Assembly (NCBI GenBank): GCA_030762935.1
Contig: CM060895.1
Coordinates: 35,429,501 to 35,493,500 of the forward strand
Length of the DNA: 64,000 nt
Source of the DNA: Hymenopus coronatus
Taxonomy: Eukaryota > Arthropoda > Insecta > Mantodea > Hymenopodidae
Direction: 5' to 3'
The translations under genes were made by a program, and so were the position numbers. Positions 46,758 to 55,560 of the stretch are shown here, piece by piece. Every line of letters starts with the position of its first letter. Position 1 is the first letter of the stretch. The notes under the pieces are model-generated. The model was not told where the DNA came from and ran no database searches. It saw only the letters and a program-made list of their open reading frames with translations.

Positions 46758-47135
46758 CTATTTTTTATTCGGAACGTCGTGATCGTGAACTGGAGGCAAT
46801 ACTACCTCCAGTCTTATCGTTTCCAGAAGAATATTATTTTCCGCATCACGCTTGAAGGCATATTTACTTAGATATGTCATTAAATTCTCGTATTGTGTAT
46901 CAAGTGATGTTTGCACATGATTCCTAAGCAATGCTTCAAAGTCACCCATGTGCTGATATAAAGTCTTTTCGGCAAACGTTTGCATTCGATTCTCAACGAC
47001 GGACGTAGGCGTATCAACATAACGTTTATTTGTTGCATCATTCTCCTCTTCAGGATCCTGAACATTACACAGACGCTTCTTCCTGAATTGATAATTTCCC
47101 GTGCCATCTCGATTTATAAAATAACGGTCAATCAC
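46758..47135 (-). CDS. Polinton fibre-like protein 2
   Basis: 125 residues. The N-terminal block is RKKRLCNVQDPEEENDATNK then RYVDT, with the DP....DA.NK.YVD signature. A helical stretch follows (ENRMQTFAEKTLYQHMGDFE) with heptad spacing, ending RLEVVLPPVHDHDVPNKK. Paralogous to the N-terminus of fibre-like protein 1 next to it. Probably structural; function inferred only from the motif. Confidence 0.65.
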   Translation of the reverse strand: MIDRYFINRDGTGNYQFRKKRLCNVQDPEEENDATNKRYVDTPTSVVENRMQTFAEKTLYQHMGDFEALLRNHVQTSLDTQYENLMTYLSKYAFKRDAENNILLETIRLEVVLPPVHDHDVPNKK

Positions 47136-47261
47136 AGCTCTGGAGGGGGTGATTCTCCTGGATACTCATAGTTGAAGTGAATAATATCATCTAGTTGTTC
47201 ATTCTGATAAAGGTATCGAAACAGTTTCTGTATCGTCCTTCATTCAGAGGGAATTCAGGTG

Positions 47262-47893
47262 CTATGACAACAAAGGGTCTCGGGTTCGATTCTTCTTGCT
47301 CTCCCACACTTGCTTACACAACTCCTTGAATTCTGCATAATGCATATCCGTATTTACATAATCGTCGTATATATGTTTTAAATTTAGGTTATCTTGCCTG
47401 AACAGTACAATCATATTTGCATTATCTCTAATTAAATGTTTCGGTACTTTTGCATACGACTGTGCTAAGTATACTGCATCAACGTTACGGTGTCTACCCA
47501 TGCTATAATACGATGCTATCTTTCCTTGCTTCTCATTAATGACATCATCAAAGATGAATATTGAATTTTCTCTTGTTTCGCCGAGTTGCATCACCTTTTC
47601 ATCATCTTCAAACGTATACACTCCTATATCAGGTATAGTTTTTAATACTTTAAGTAGATATTGGTATTTTGGCTGATGTAACGATTTTGAATAAATGTAC
47701 AAATTCTCAAACCTCAGACCGTTCTCATGTATTAGTAGGTTGAGTAATTCGTTTGTCCTCCCAGCATTGAGCTGCCCAGAATGAGAGCTCTGACATTACT
47801 CGGGAAGAGAGATCCGTGTCTTCCTTCACGAATATCATTATCAAAGTGTAGCACTTGTATCGGTAGAGAGCACTTTTGCTTCACTACTTCCAT
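47262..47893 (-). pseudogene. Polinton packaging ATPase (FtsK/HerA-type)
   Basis: ATG at 47,893 starts MEVVKQKCSLPIQVLHFDND, then ILGSSMLGG, the Walker A region. A frameshift occurs inside that P-loop, at about 47,750, and the invariant Lys is not readable. The next frame (47,262-47,702) keeps LYIYSKSLHQPKYQYL, Walker B NSIFIFDDV and the sensor-like NVDAVYLAQSYAKVPKHLIR, then NANMIVLFRQD. The order is that of Polinton/adenovirus-IVa2-like genome-packaging ATPases. Diverges from the PLA2-capsid gene; 54 bp separate the two starts. Confidence 0.88.
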
Positions 47894-47947
47894 CTCGCGA
47901 CTAAGGTTATAAGGTAAATATTTTTTCTTTTTATTTCCTAGTGTGCC
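47894..47947. promoter_or_regulatory. divergent intergenic region, ATPase / minor capsid
   Basis: 54 bp between two opposed ATGs (47,893 minus, 47,948 plus). Contains GGTTATAAGG and a pyrimidine tract ending TTATTTCCTAG, which could be a splice acceptor for a 5' leader of the plus-strand gene. Must hold at least part of both promoters. Confidence 0.4.
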
Positions 47948-48631
47948 ATGGGCTCTGGAAGCGTTCGGAAGTCTTCCAAGAAGGAATCTGGATTTATTGA
48001 TTCTTCAATTAATTTTCTTCCGTTTGAGGCTCATCTGCCGGGTTACAGATTTTGTGGACCTGGAACGAAACTACATAAACGTCTGCAAAGAGGAGACTTG
48101 CCTATAAACGAATTCGACCGTGCGTGTCGAGATCACGATATTGCCTACGCTACGCATCAGGACACTGCTTCGAGACATTTGGCTGACAGGGTTCTCGTGG
48201 AAAAGGCTTGGAATAGGGTACAGTCTGCCGACGCTGCTTTTGGTGAAAAGCTTGCTGCTAGACTTGTAACTGCTCTCATGAAGGGGAAGCTCGCCGTAGG
48301 TGGTGGTTTGCGCAAGAGGCGTACAACAGCCAAGAGGAGGATCCTGCCGCCTGCTGCGGTGGGAGGTTTCTTACCTTTGATACCACTGTTGGCTGCATTG
48401 GGTGCAGCAGGTAGTTTGGCAGGGGGAGCTGCTCACATTGCTACTTCAGTGAATAGGAAGCATGCTGCCGAACGACAATTGAAGGAGCTGGCCCGTCACA
48501 ATCAACATATGGAAGCCTTAGCTGCCGGCAAAGGTCTTGGAGGGAAGCGCAGGAAGCGAAAGGGTAAAGGTTTATATCTACGTCCAAAAAACTCGGGGCT
48601 AGACCTGTATATATCCCGGAAAAAGCCTTAA
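47948..48631 (+). CDS. Polinton minor capsid protein with phospholipase A2 domain
   Basis: 227 residues, intact. Residues 32-70: YRFCGPGT (calcium-binding loop) and RACRDHDIAYA, with His63-Asp64, the catalytic dyad of the parvovirus VP1-type phospholipase A2. In parvoviruses this domain breaches the endosomal membrane; here the role is inferred. Residues about 137-168 are hydrophobic (GGFLPLIPLLAALGAAGSLA), a possible membrane segment. Basic segments flank it (LRKRRTTAKRR, GGKRRKRKGKG) and the tail GKGLYLRPK resembles core-peptide cleavage regions. The downstream protease frame starts in the last codons of this gene. Confidence 0.88.
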   Translation: MGSGSVRKSSKKESGFIDSSINFLPFEAHLPGYRFCGPGTKLHKRLQRGDLPINEFDRACRDHDIAYATHQDTASRHLADRVLVEKAWNRVQSADAAFGEKLAARLVTALMKGKLAVGGGLRKRRTTAKRRILPPAAVGGFLPLIPLLAALGAAGSLAGGAAHIATSVNRKHAAERQLKELARHNQHMEALAAGKGLGGKRRKRKGKGLYLRPKNSGLDLYISRKKP

Positions 48632-48956
48632 ACGATATCGAGATCGAAACGTATGCTAGACGGCTACATATACCTAAATTTAGAGGTGTATACATGCTCG
48701 ACAAGCTACCTCGAAAACCTAGACGTTCGAGAGGATTGTAATAAACTTGGATAGTTCTCACAATCCTGGAACCCATTGGGTTGCTATACGCAAGGATGAA
48801 AATGTAGCCTTTTATTTTGATAGTTTTGGCAATTTGAAACCTCCAGGAGAAATTGAGTCTTACCTCTCAGGCGTTAAAAATTTGTATAACAAACGCAGGT
48901 ATCAGAACTTTGATTCTGTAATTTTCGGTCACTTGTGCTTGCAGTTTCTGTTATAA
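48600..48956 (+). pseudogene. Polinton adenovirus-type cysteine protease (Ulp1-like fold)
   Basis: The N-terminal part (IPKFRGVYMLDKLPRKPR, about 48,660-48,725) is in one frame; stops and a shift near 48,735 divide it from the rest (48,747-48,956). That part has GTHWVA (catalytic His), FYFDSFG (acidic residue) and FGHLCLQFLL. In family members the last motif is CGxLCL, with Cys as nucleophile; here Phe replaces that Cys. The protein would mature capsid precursors, but this copy lacks the nucleophile and is frameshifted. Confidence 0.87.
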
Positions 48957-48988
48957 AACAGTTTCATTGATCAGTTTGAATCGTCAAA

Positions 48989-49694
48989 ATGAGTTACACT
49001 ATCACCATGAGCGGGTCTGATTCCAGCTTCTCTACTTATCTGAATCCACCACTCCATCTAGATCCTAATAGATTTTACGAGATTGCTTTATTGAATTTCG
49101 AGACATTTTATTCAATACCCAATGTTGATCATAGCAATAACCTTTTCCATTACATTCGCGATGGAAGGCTTGAAACAATTGTGATTCCACCCGGCACTTA
49201 TGAAATTGACGATATAAACAATTTCATAAAGAATAGACTCGACGTTGATGACAAGTTTTTTCTACGACCTAATAATAACACGATGAAGGCCGAGATCCTG
49301 TGTCCATATGTCATCGATTTTACTCCAGAAAGATCGGTTGGTTCTCTTCTCGGTTTCACAGGCAAGCGCACAGTGAAGTCTAATGAACTGACAGTCTGAC
49401 GAACTGGTGAATATCTTTAAAGTGAGCATTATACGCATCGAGTGTAGTCTTGCAACGGGAGCCTTCGTAAATGGTAAGAGCAGTCATTCTCTTTACGAAT
49501 TTTTTCCATCGGTTCCTCCTGGCTATCACATCTCTCAGGAACCATTCAGTCCTATATATCTAGCAATCATCGACACGAATCTCATAGAGCAGCTTAGTAT
49601 TCGGGTGGTGGACCAGAACGGAGAAACGCTTGACTTCAGAAACGAAGCTATCACTGTGAGACTACATATACGGCGAAATGGGGATAAGTTTTAA
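48989..49694 (+). pseudogene. Polinton penton-like minor capsid protein
   Basis: Two frames, 48,989-49,399 and 49,407-49,694, join across a single-base shift near 49,395. Recognisable blocks: NRFYEIALLNFETFYSIPNV, IPPGTYEIDDINNFI and VGSLLGFTGKR, then ECSLATGAFVNG, HSLYEFFPSVPPGYHI and RVVDQNGETLDFRNE with ITVRLHIRR. The pattern matches the second capsid gene of insect and Hydra Polintons, taken to be a single jelly-roll penton. Just upstream of a 45-residue ORF and the major capsid gene. Confidence 0.83.
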
Positions 49695-49815
49695 AAGACA
49701 TTACTATAATAAAAAGCTTCTCTCAAAATTAAGACCTACTCTGTCTTCGACACGCAACCTGCTAACATCATCCAATCGGAAGTTTCTAGAGGGACTGGGC
49801 TTCAAGATTCTGTAA
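49678..49815 (+). CDS. small basic Polinton protein (45 residues)
   Basis: ATG at 49,678, stop TAA at 49,813-49,815. It reads MGISFKRHYYNKKLLSKLRP, then TLSSTRNLLTSSNRKFLEGL and GFKIL. It overlaps the last 17 bases of the penton frame, and its stop overlaps the major capsid start (TAATG). The tight packing on both sides, intact frame and Lys/Arg-rich content argue that it is a real gene. A similar short basic protein before the capsid gene occurs in other Polintons, to my recollection. Possible core or scaffold peptide. Confidence 0.7.
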   Translation: MGISFKRHYYNKKLLSKLRPTLSSTRNLLTSSNRKFLEGLGFKIL

Positions 49816-51015
49816 TGGACGTATTAGACGTGACAGCTGTTCCAACGTTTGATGATAAGATCAGTAAAGAGGAAGAGCATGTGTTGCTACCTTACAACAC
49901 ATCAGCTCTCGATGCGAACGATGAAATTAGAATACCATGCCAAGCTGAGGATCTGTATACGCTTCCTAGCAGAAGTTATCTCTACATAGAAGGTTCTCTT
50001 ACTAAACCCAATCGAGAACCAACGTCGTCAAAGCTGACCAACAATGCCATGGCGTTTCTGTTTGACGAGACTCGTTTGGATATGAACGGTATTACTATAG
50101 ACAGAACACGAAATCCAGGAATTTCTTCAACTATGCGAAATTATGCTTCTCTCAACACTTTGGACTCCAATCGCCTACAGAATGCCGGTTGGACCTATCC
50201 GGGAGAGGATGTCGAAATCGTCAACCCCACGAATGGTATATTCAACGCTATCGTTCCTCTCTCGATGCTTCTAGGCTTCGCAGACGATCACAAGGAGCTC
50301 ATTCTTAATAGCAAGTTTGAACTTGTTCTCATTAGATCTAAAAATTCTAATAATTGCGTATTAGGCAATGATCTGTCAGTCATTAAACTAACCAGAATCG
50401 AATGGAGGATGCCCGTACTTCGACTTTCCGATGCCGTAAAGGTGGAGAAACTTAAACTAGTCAAGTCGGATCAGCCTCTGCACATTGCCTTTCGAACCTG
50501 GGACCTTCACACTCAACCTACTGTACCGCAGACCAAAGACTTCACATGGAACGTTGCCACGACATCCAAACTTGAAAAGCCTCGTTTTGTCATAGTGGGT
50601 GCACAAACCGACAGACTGAATTATCTTTCTAAAGATAGCTCTCTCTTTGATCATTGCAATATCATAAATCTCAAACTTTATCTCAACAGCGAATGCTATC
50701 CCTATCATGACATGAATTTGAGTTTTGCAAATTCAAGATTCGCATCTTTATATGATTATTACTCTAAGTTTCAATATTCTTATTATGGAAAGGACAATTA
50801 TCCACTTTTGAAGAGAAATGATTTCGTCAAGTATGCACCTTTATTTGTCATCGACTGTTCTCATCAGCCCGAGGAGATTGTGACCGGCTAATATCAGATT
50901 GGAAGTTCAAGCATCAGCAAACTTTCCCACACATACATCTTTATTTTGTTTAATTATTCATGATAAAATGTTCACTTACAAACTATTAACTCATATTGTT
51001 CAATCTATTATTTAG
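49815..51015 (+). pseudogene. Polinton major capsid protein (double jelly-roll)
   Basis: The main frame runs 49,815-50,891 (358 residues): MDVLDVTAVPTFDDKISKEE, YTLPSRSYLYIEGSL, AMAFLFDETRLDMNGI, VPLSMLLGFADDHKE, IKLTRIEWRMPVL and PLFVIDCSHQPEEI. These are conserved in Polinton capsid proteins of the adenovirus-hexon-like double jelly-roll lineage. A single-base shift at about 50,888 hides the true end. In the next frame ANFPTHTSLFCLIIHDKM and the tail to 51,015 continue the family C-terminus. Otherwise intact: the rest of the protein has no stop. Confidence 0.93.
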
Positions 51016-51060
51016 AAAAAGGAAAATTATTTTTATATGAATAAAGATAAACAAAGTTAA

Positions 51061-51291
51061 TCATAATATCTTTTTATTGAGTTTAGCATACATCTCCTTA
51101 ACCCTTCTCCTGATACTCCTACCACCAACTTCATATGAACTCATTGACTTATGAACATTGTACAATTGAAATAAATGTCTTTCAATATATGGAATTAGTT
51201 TCTTTAATCCTATTAGAGCAGCTATATCCAGATTTATAACATATTCGTTTAGACATGTATTCACAAGAGCTATTTCATGACATTTGTTCAT
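51061..51291 (-). CDS. small E2 protein, unknown (76 residues)
   Basis: ATG at 51,291 lies directly after the stop of the frame at 51,292-51,489 (TAAATG). Sequence MNKCHEIALVNTCLNEYVIN... ends RRVKEMYAKLNKKIL. Helical, Leu/Ile-rich. No family recognised; it may instead be one gene with its neighbour, separated by a stop. Confidence 0.4.
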   Translation of the reverse strand: MNKCHEIALVNTCLNEYVINLDIAALIGLKKLIPYIERHLFQLYNVHKSMSSYEVGGRSIRRRVKEMYAKLNKKIL

Positions 51292-51489
51292 TTACAATAT
51301 TACATTATATGCATAGATTATATTCTCACTGTACAACACTCTGGGAAGCGTACCTTCTTTCATATACGTTTCTAGCACAAGCATGTTTTGAACTATTATC
51401 CGCCAGTCTTGCTTTGTTATGTATGCATACGCATCGTCTGCTGCTATGATGTATAGCGAGGGGATTTCGTAATGTAATCCTATTTTCAC
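51292..51489 (-). CDS. small E2 open frame, unknown (about 65 residues)
   Basis: Reads KIGLHYEIPSLYIIAADDAY, then TKQDWRIIVQNMLVLETYM. It lacks an upstream ATG before a stop, so it may start at GTG, be spliced from an upstream exon or be broken. No family recognised. Confidence 0.35.
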   Translation of the reverse strand: MKIGLHYEIPSLYIIAADDAYAYITKQDWRIIVQNMLVLETYMKEGTLPRVLYSENIIYAYNVIL

Positions 51490-51617
51490 TTGATGGTAGG
51501 GCTAATGGAGATGTCGTTGAGCATAAACGCACTATTTGGATTCATCTTTCTCCATCTTTTCAGGGATTGGATCGAAAATTATTACTATAACGTCTTCCAT
51601 TCTCTTCTTCTTGATGT

Positions 51618-52132
51618 CTACCTTTGCCTTGTTCCTCTTCTTCTCAGATTTCTTATCGGACCTAGAAACATACATATGCAAAATAGTCAGAAATAATATT
51701 ATAGTAATTATAATCTCTTCTTTATTGGCAATAGTTATACTCACCTTCTTCTTCACCTGCCTCCACGGTCTGGACGCTTCGATCCACATCCCTATACGGA
51801 GGCACATCTTCACCTTCGAATATTCTGTAAAAATATACACAATTGTTTTAACACTTACACATAACCAATTTTGTTTATTCTAAGTGTTTCACATATGTCT
51901 CATGCACTTACCTAGTCAGCTTGCTATGCACATCGCAATAGTCACCGCAACGGAAGGATGTAGTCATTTCATCATGCTGCGATGGATCCTTACAGACAAT
52001 GCTATGCGTATCTCCATTACACGTTTCCTCGTGCTTATCAAGACAGTGTTGCTTCATTTGCTCGTACTCTCCCATGTTCAACCAGTGCGCGTTGTCACTC
52101 TCGACTACACTTCTAATTATTTCACTGTTCAT
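51618..52132 (-). CDS. spliced Cys-rich acidic E2 protein (three exons)
   Basis: Exon 1 52,132-51,912 (ATG, 73 codons plus AG) ends |GTAAGTG. Intron 1 is 87 nt and ends TATTTTTACAG. Exon 2 is 51,824-51,745, ending |GTGAGTA. Intron 2 is 83 nt and ends GTTTCTAG. Exon 3 is 51,661-51,618, ending TAG. Phases match at both junctions. Exon 1 encodes six Cys and several His (HCLDKHEETCN, SIVCKDPS, SFRCGDYCDVH), suggesting metal binding or disulphides. Exon 2 is acidic (RIFEGEDVPPYRDVDR, TVEAGEEE). Exon 3 is short and basic. Function unknown. The rightmost gene of E2, reading inward from the right TIR. Confidence 0.6.
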
Positions 52133-52139
52133 GGTGACG

Positions 52140-52690
52140 GCTCACAGACATCTGTACATACACAATCATTTCACCGATGTAGATGGGAAGAGTGGAGGGG
52201 ATTTGAATGTGTTCATTCTTTTCATGATGACCTCATCACACACACGTGCTACCTTTTTCTGAAGCTTTGAACATGTTCTGTCTTGCTCGATGACGTCATA
52301 CGATACCCTCCGGCGAGTTTTTGAAAGTCGTGATACAGCAACAATTATTTTACCAATGTAGATGGAGGACGGGATACAGGTTTGAACGTGTTCATTACTG
52401 ATCTCCCCACATTACACACGTGCTGCTTTTTTTCAAAGTTTTATACACGTTCTATCTTGTTTTACTCAATGACCTCATTACTCACACGTTAACCTCCAGC
52501 GAGTTTTGAAAGTCTTATGCTCGCAGACGACTATGCATGTAATACAGCGACAATTATTTTACCAATGTAGATGGAGGAGAGGATGCAGGTTTGAACGTGT
52601 TCATTACTGACCCACATTACACACGTGTTGCTTTTTTCAAAGTTTTAAACATGTTCTATCTTGTTCGATTACCTCGTTACTCTTGCATCG
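52140..52690 (-). repeat. three direct repeats next to the E2 right TIR
   Basis: A unit of about 170-240 bp (near 52,140-52,310, 52,315-52,540, 52,545-52,690) repeats ACAATTATTTTACCAATGTA, GATGGAGGA, TTTGAACGTGTTCATTACTG and CACACGTGCTGCTTTTTT. It lies upstream of the Cys-rich minus-strand gene, so it could hold that gene's regulatory sequence. Confidence 0.82.
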
Positions 52691-52723
52691 CATGTCCATA
52701 TACATACACGTACATTCATTTTC

Positions 52724-53047
52724 TAGATTATTATAGAACCGTCTAACGTTATTTTCTCTCTCTCTCGCTCTCTCTCTCTCTGTCTAATTGTGTTATACTC
52801 AACAGCGTACGATATTTTAACTTTTTTTTTTTTTTTCAATATTTTTATTTATGCATCTCCTATTTTCTCCCCTACCTACATGCTTCTTCTTTTTGATCCA
52901 TTCCCACTTCTGAATTTAAATCACGCCCGCGCCCCGCCCCGTCACGTGACGTCGTAGTACACTCTCTGCAATATACCGTCGTCTTACAAATGTAAGGGCA
53001 TAGAATCACATATTTGCAGGAGGCAAAGGCCTCATATTCCTACTACT
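52724..53047 (-). repeat. E2 right terminal inverted repeat
   Basis: Inverted partner of 36,298-36,638, differing by point changes and by the length of the (TC/GA)n tract. Confidence 0.93.
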
Positions 53048-53335
53048 ATAACCATTATACAAGGTGTAGAAATAATATTATACCTCCTAAATTTCGGTTA
53101 CAGAAATCTGTTAACTCTCATTTCTATCTTTGAGTGAAATAGTATAATAAACTACCTTTAAATATAAGACAAATTGTAAATGCAAATTCTTCTAAAATTA
53201 GTGTAAAAAACAGAATTAAGGAACTTAATTTTTATAACATACAAGAATATTTAAATATAGATGCATTCTAATGACTTGCTGACGAAACCTATTGCATTGT
53301 ATGTATGCCAAACGCTGAAATAAATTATCATTATC
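53048..53335 (+). pseudogene. LINE reverse-transcriptase tail, right part (split by E2)
   Basis: Continues the frame broken at 36,297: YTRCRNNI, PPKFRLQKS and YNKLPLNIRQ, the usual end of CR1/Jockey-type LINE proteins. It finishes with a 3' tail of ATTATCATTATCATC repeats near 53,325. The first six bases are the duplicated ATAACC. Confidence 0.82.
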
Positions 53336-53437
53336 ATCATTAACCCACAAACGAAAATTCCGTTAAATACCAAATTTATTATTTAAATTTAGAATTGTCC
53401 AAGGATGGAACAAGCTAACTATTAGGAAAATCTCTCC
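53336..53437 (+). repeat. HINE-like repeat, right part of the split copy
   Basis: CAAACGAAAATTCCGTTAAA continues the copy left at 35,966, then TACCAAATTTATTATTTAAA, CCAAGGATGG and AGGAAAATCTCTCC. The copy is then cut by the SINE. Confidence 0.78.
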
Positions 53438-53900
53438 TCCGTGGTGTAATGGTTTACATGCTAACTTCTTATACCCAAGGTCGCAGGTTCAAACCCGGCG
53501 GAGAGCGATGAATTTTTTGGGCGTAAAAATTCTTAACATGGCTTCCTTCGGAAGGGAAGTAAAGCCATTGGTCTCGTGTCAGATTTACAGCACGTAAAAA
53601 ACTCAAGCCTAATAAAGAGGCCTCGGAGAAAAATTAATAATTATTTTGCTGCTGCGAACCACAGCGATGTAGTCGCCTACCGCGACTGGAAACCAGATGC
53701 TGGCATGTTTCTCCTAGGTCACGAAGAGCGCCGGTCCCCATGGCCACGCCCGCTAAGGCGTCTCGCTTTAGTGCTTCGTGGGCAGGGGATCGCGGGTTCG
53801 AGTTCCGCCTTGGGCAACGTGTATATGTTTGTGTACAGGAACAGTAAAACCAGAACAAATAATGAAATAAGTCAGGATAATCATGTGCAAGCAGGTTGTT
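53438..53900 (+). mobile_element. tRNA-derived SINE-like sequence with two pol III box pairs
   Basis: First head 53,443-53,510: TCCGTGGTGTAATGGTTTAC (A box) and GCAGGTTCAAACCC (B box). Second head about 53,745-53,815: GGCCACGCCCGCTAAGGCG and GCGGGTTCGAGTTCC. Neither folds as an intact tRNA. Inserted in the HINE-like fragment. Right boundary uncertain; no target duplication found. Confidence 0.6.
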
Positions 53901-55560
53901 TGGACTAAAAGGACCAGGAGTGTCCCACTGAGTTTTTGCCCTATTTAGTAGGTCACTGATTTATTATATGTATATAGCTTAAATTGATCATTACATTTTC
54001 CGTTGTAAATTAAAAACCTCAACCTTATAAATGTCCTCGCAACAACAGCTTCTGTGATATATCTGCTCTAGATACGATATTTCGGGCTATTAGTATCAAA
54101 AAGAGAAATCTTCACTTTTTTTGCGATATTGAGATATTGGCACTACTGGATTGGCTATTAACCCTCTACTGAAATTTTCAAAGGAGACAATATCCATCAT
54201 CTACTGGAATCAAAAAGAGCATCTCCACAACTACCTATAGGCCGTTTCCCTTCTGGTCACGTGACTGGCAGCTATATGACTGCAGCACTGCTGTGTGTTC
54301 TGTTAATTATATTAGAGATATTTTCAGGTTTTTGAACTATGTATAGTATCACTATGTGTTAAACTATAAAGACAAGTGCTAGTTTTCTTTTAAGTGCTGT
54401 GTATTGGATACCGTACCTAAAAATGCTGCACCCGTCACTAGGAAATGGATCCCGGAGGCTAGGAAATGGAAATCAGTTCTTGCTAAAAGAAACTGGTAGG
54501 CTGAGATAATTGTTGTACTCTGTCAGTAATTAATGTTATATTAAACGGAAATGCTTTCTTGTTTAATGTACTTTGTTGTTTATTTATTAATTTTTGAACA
54601 CAAATTTATCTATACTTTTATGTTAAAGCCTGTTAGGAAGGACTCTGGTGTTAAAAACTGTTCAATAGGTCTAAGCAATTTAATTTCCAAATTTCATTGT
54701 TATAGTTAATTGTAAAGCTAATATTTTGAAGATAGATAACCAAACTGCAATTGTTTAAATATTTATGTCACTCCAAGTTACCTAAATCTCAATGGAGAAC
54801 AGTTTAATGGGTGTTTCCTCTTCCTCTTTTTCTCCTCTTGCAGTTTAGAAAATAGTCTGTTTCACTTTTCTAAGAGTACTAAGTAGCGTACCTTATGTTG
54901 CCATTATTGACTATGTATGTATTTCAATCCAAAATAATAATATAATTAAATGATTGTACTTTTACTAAAATAAATGCCCAGGTACAATAACAGAACAGCA
55001 AAGAGCAATCTCCATGCATGTTGGTATAAAATGAAGCAAAGCCCACAAGAACCTTAAAGTGTGAATCAAAATGGACAACTTCCAAAATGTAGGCTAAAAT
55101 GTCTAACAAACTATTAATCCAATGTTGAATTTCTCTAGTTACTTACATTAAAATCACTTGATGAATATGTACGTCTAAAATCAAGCAGATCGAGTTGGAA
55201 GAAAAAGTTGTATCTCTAATTGGGTCCCACTGAACATTTTCGGTAGGTGGAGATTGCCCTTTTTGATGCTAATAACCATATTTGAACAAATTATAAATAC
55301 GGGTATTACTAAAACTCACACAAACCAAGTGAGGATATTTATACATCTTACTATTATGTTGAAATTGATTACAATTAATTTAAGGACGATTATAAATTGA
55401 ATACTTTTGAATGCAAATCAAATGTTATAATGGATATATTGAACACGTTTGTTTACTGTAAAGGGGTTGATCTTTGATGATAATAAATGGTTTAAATTAA
55501 GTAGAACAATAACTTACATTGCAATCGTCAGAAAAGATAATAAAAGCTTAGGCAAAGTGA
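53901..55560. other. intron sequence, no gene seen
   Basis: AT-rich; no coding region, RNA or clear repeat recognised. Confidence 0.4.

Larger units (their letters stand above)
36298..53047 (+). mobile_element. full-length Polinton/Maverick (E2), 16.75 kb
   Basis: The ends read AGTAGTAGGAATATGAGG and its complement, and are flanked by the same 6 bp ATAACC at 36,292-36,297 and 53,048-53,053. TIRs are about 325-340 bp. The gene set is the Polinton core: PolB, retroviral-type integrase with chromodomain, packaging ATPase, adenovirus-type protease, penton-like and major capsid proteins, plus accessory genes. The E2 polymerase, ATPase, protease, penton and major capsid genes all carry frame breaks, so the copy cannot act alone. 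The perfect duplication implies insertion more recent than much of the surrounding repeat. Confidence 0.96.

Noticed and set aside
51061..51489. Single fused gene from two minus-strand frames
   Set aside because: A stop directly followed by ATG separates them, and no relative was recognised that would show fusion. They are listed separately with low confidence.
51532..51840. 102-residue minus-strand frame
   Set aside because: It reads through intron 2 (GTGAGT...TTTCTAG) of the spliced gene in a different frame from exon 2. Splicing explains the region better, though use of its last part as coding is not excluded.
51536..51883. 115-residue hydrophobic plus-strand frame
   Set aside because: It is the antisense of the spliced minus-strand Cys-rich gene, which has two sets of matching splice sites. 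No family resemblance was seen.
53443..53510. tRNA gene
   Set aside because: Only five acceptor pairs and a poor anticodon stem. Better read as a SINE head.
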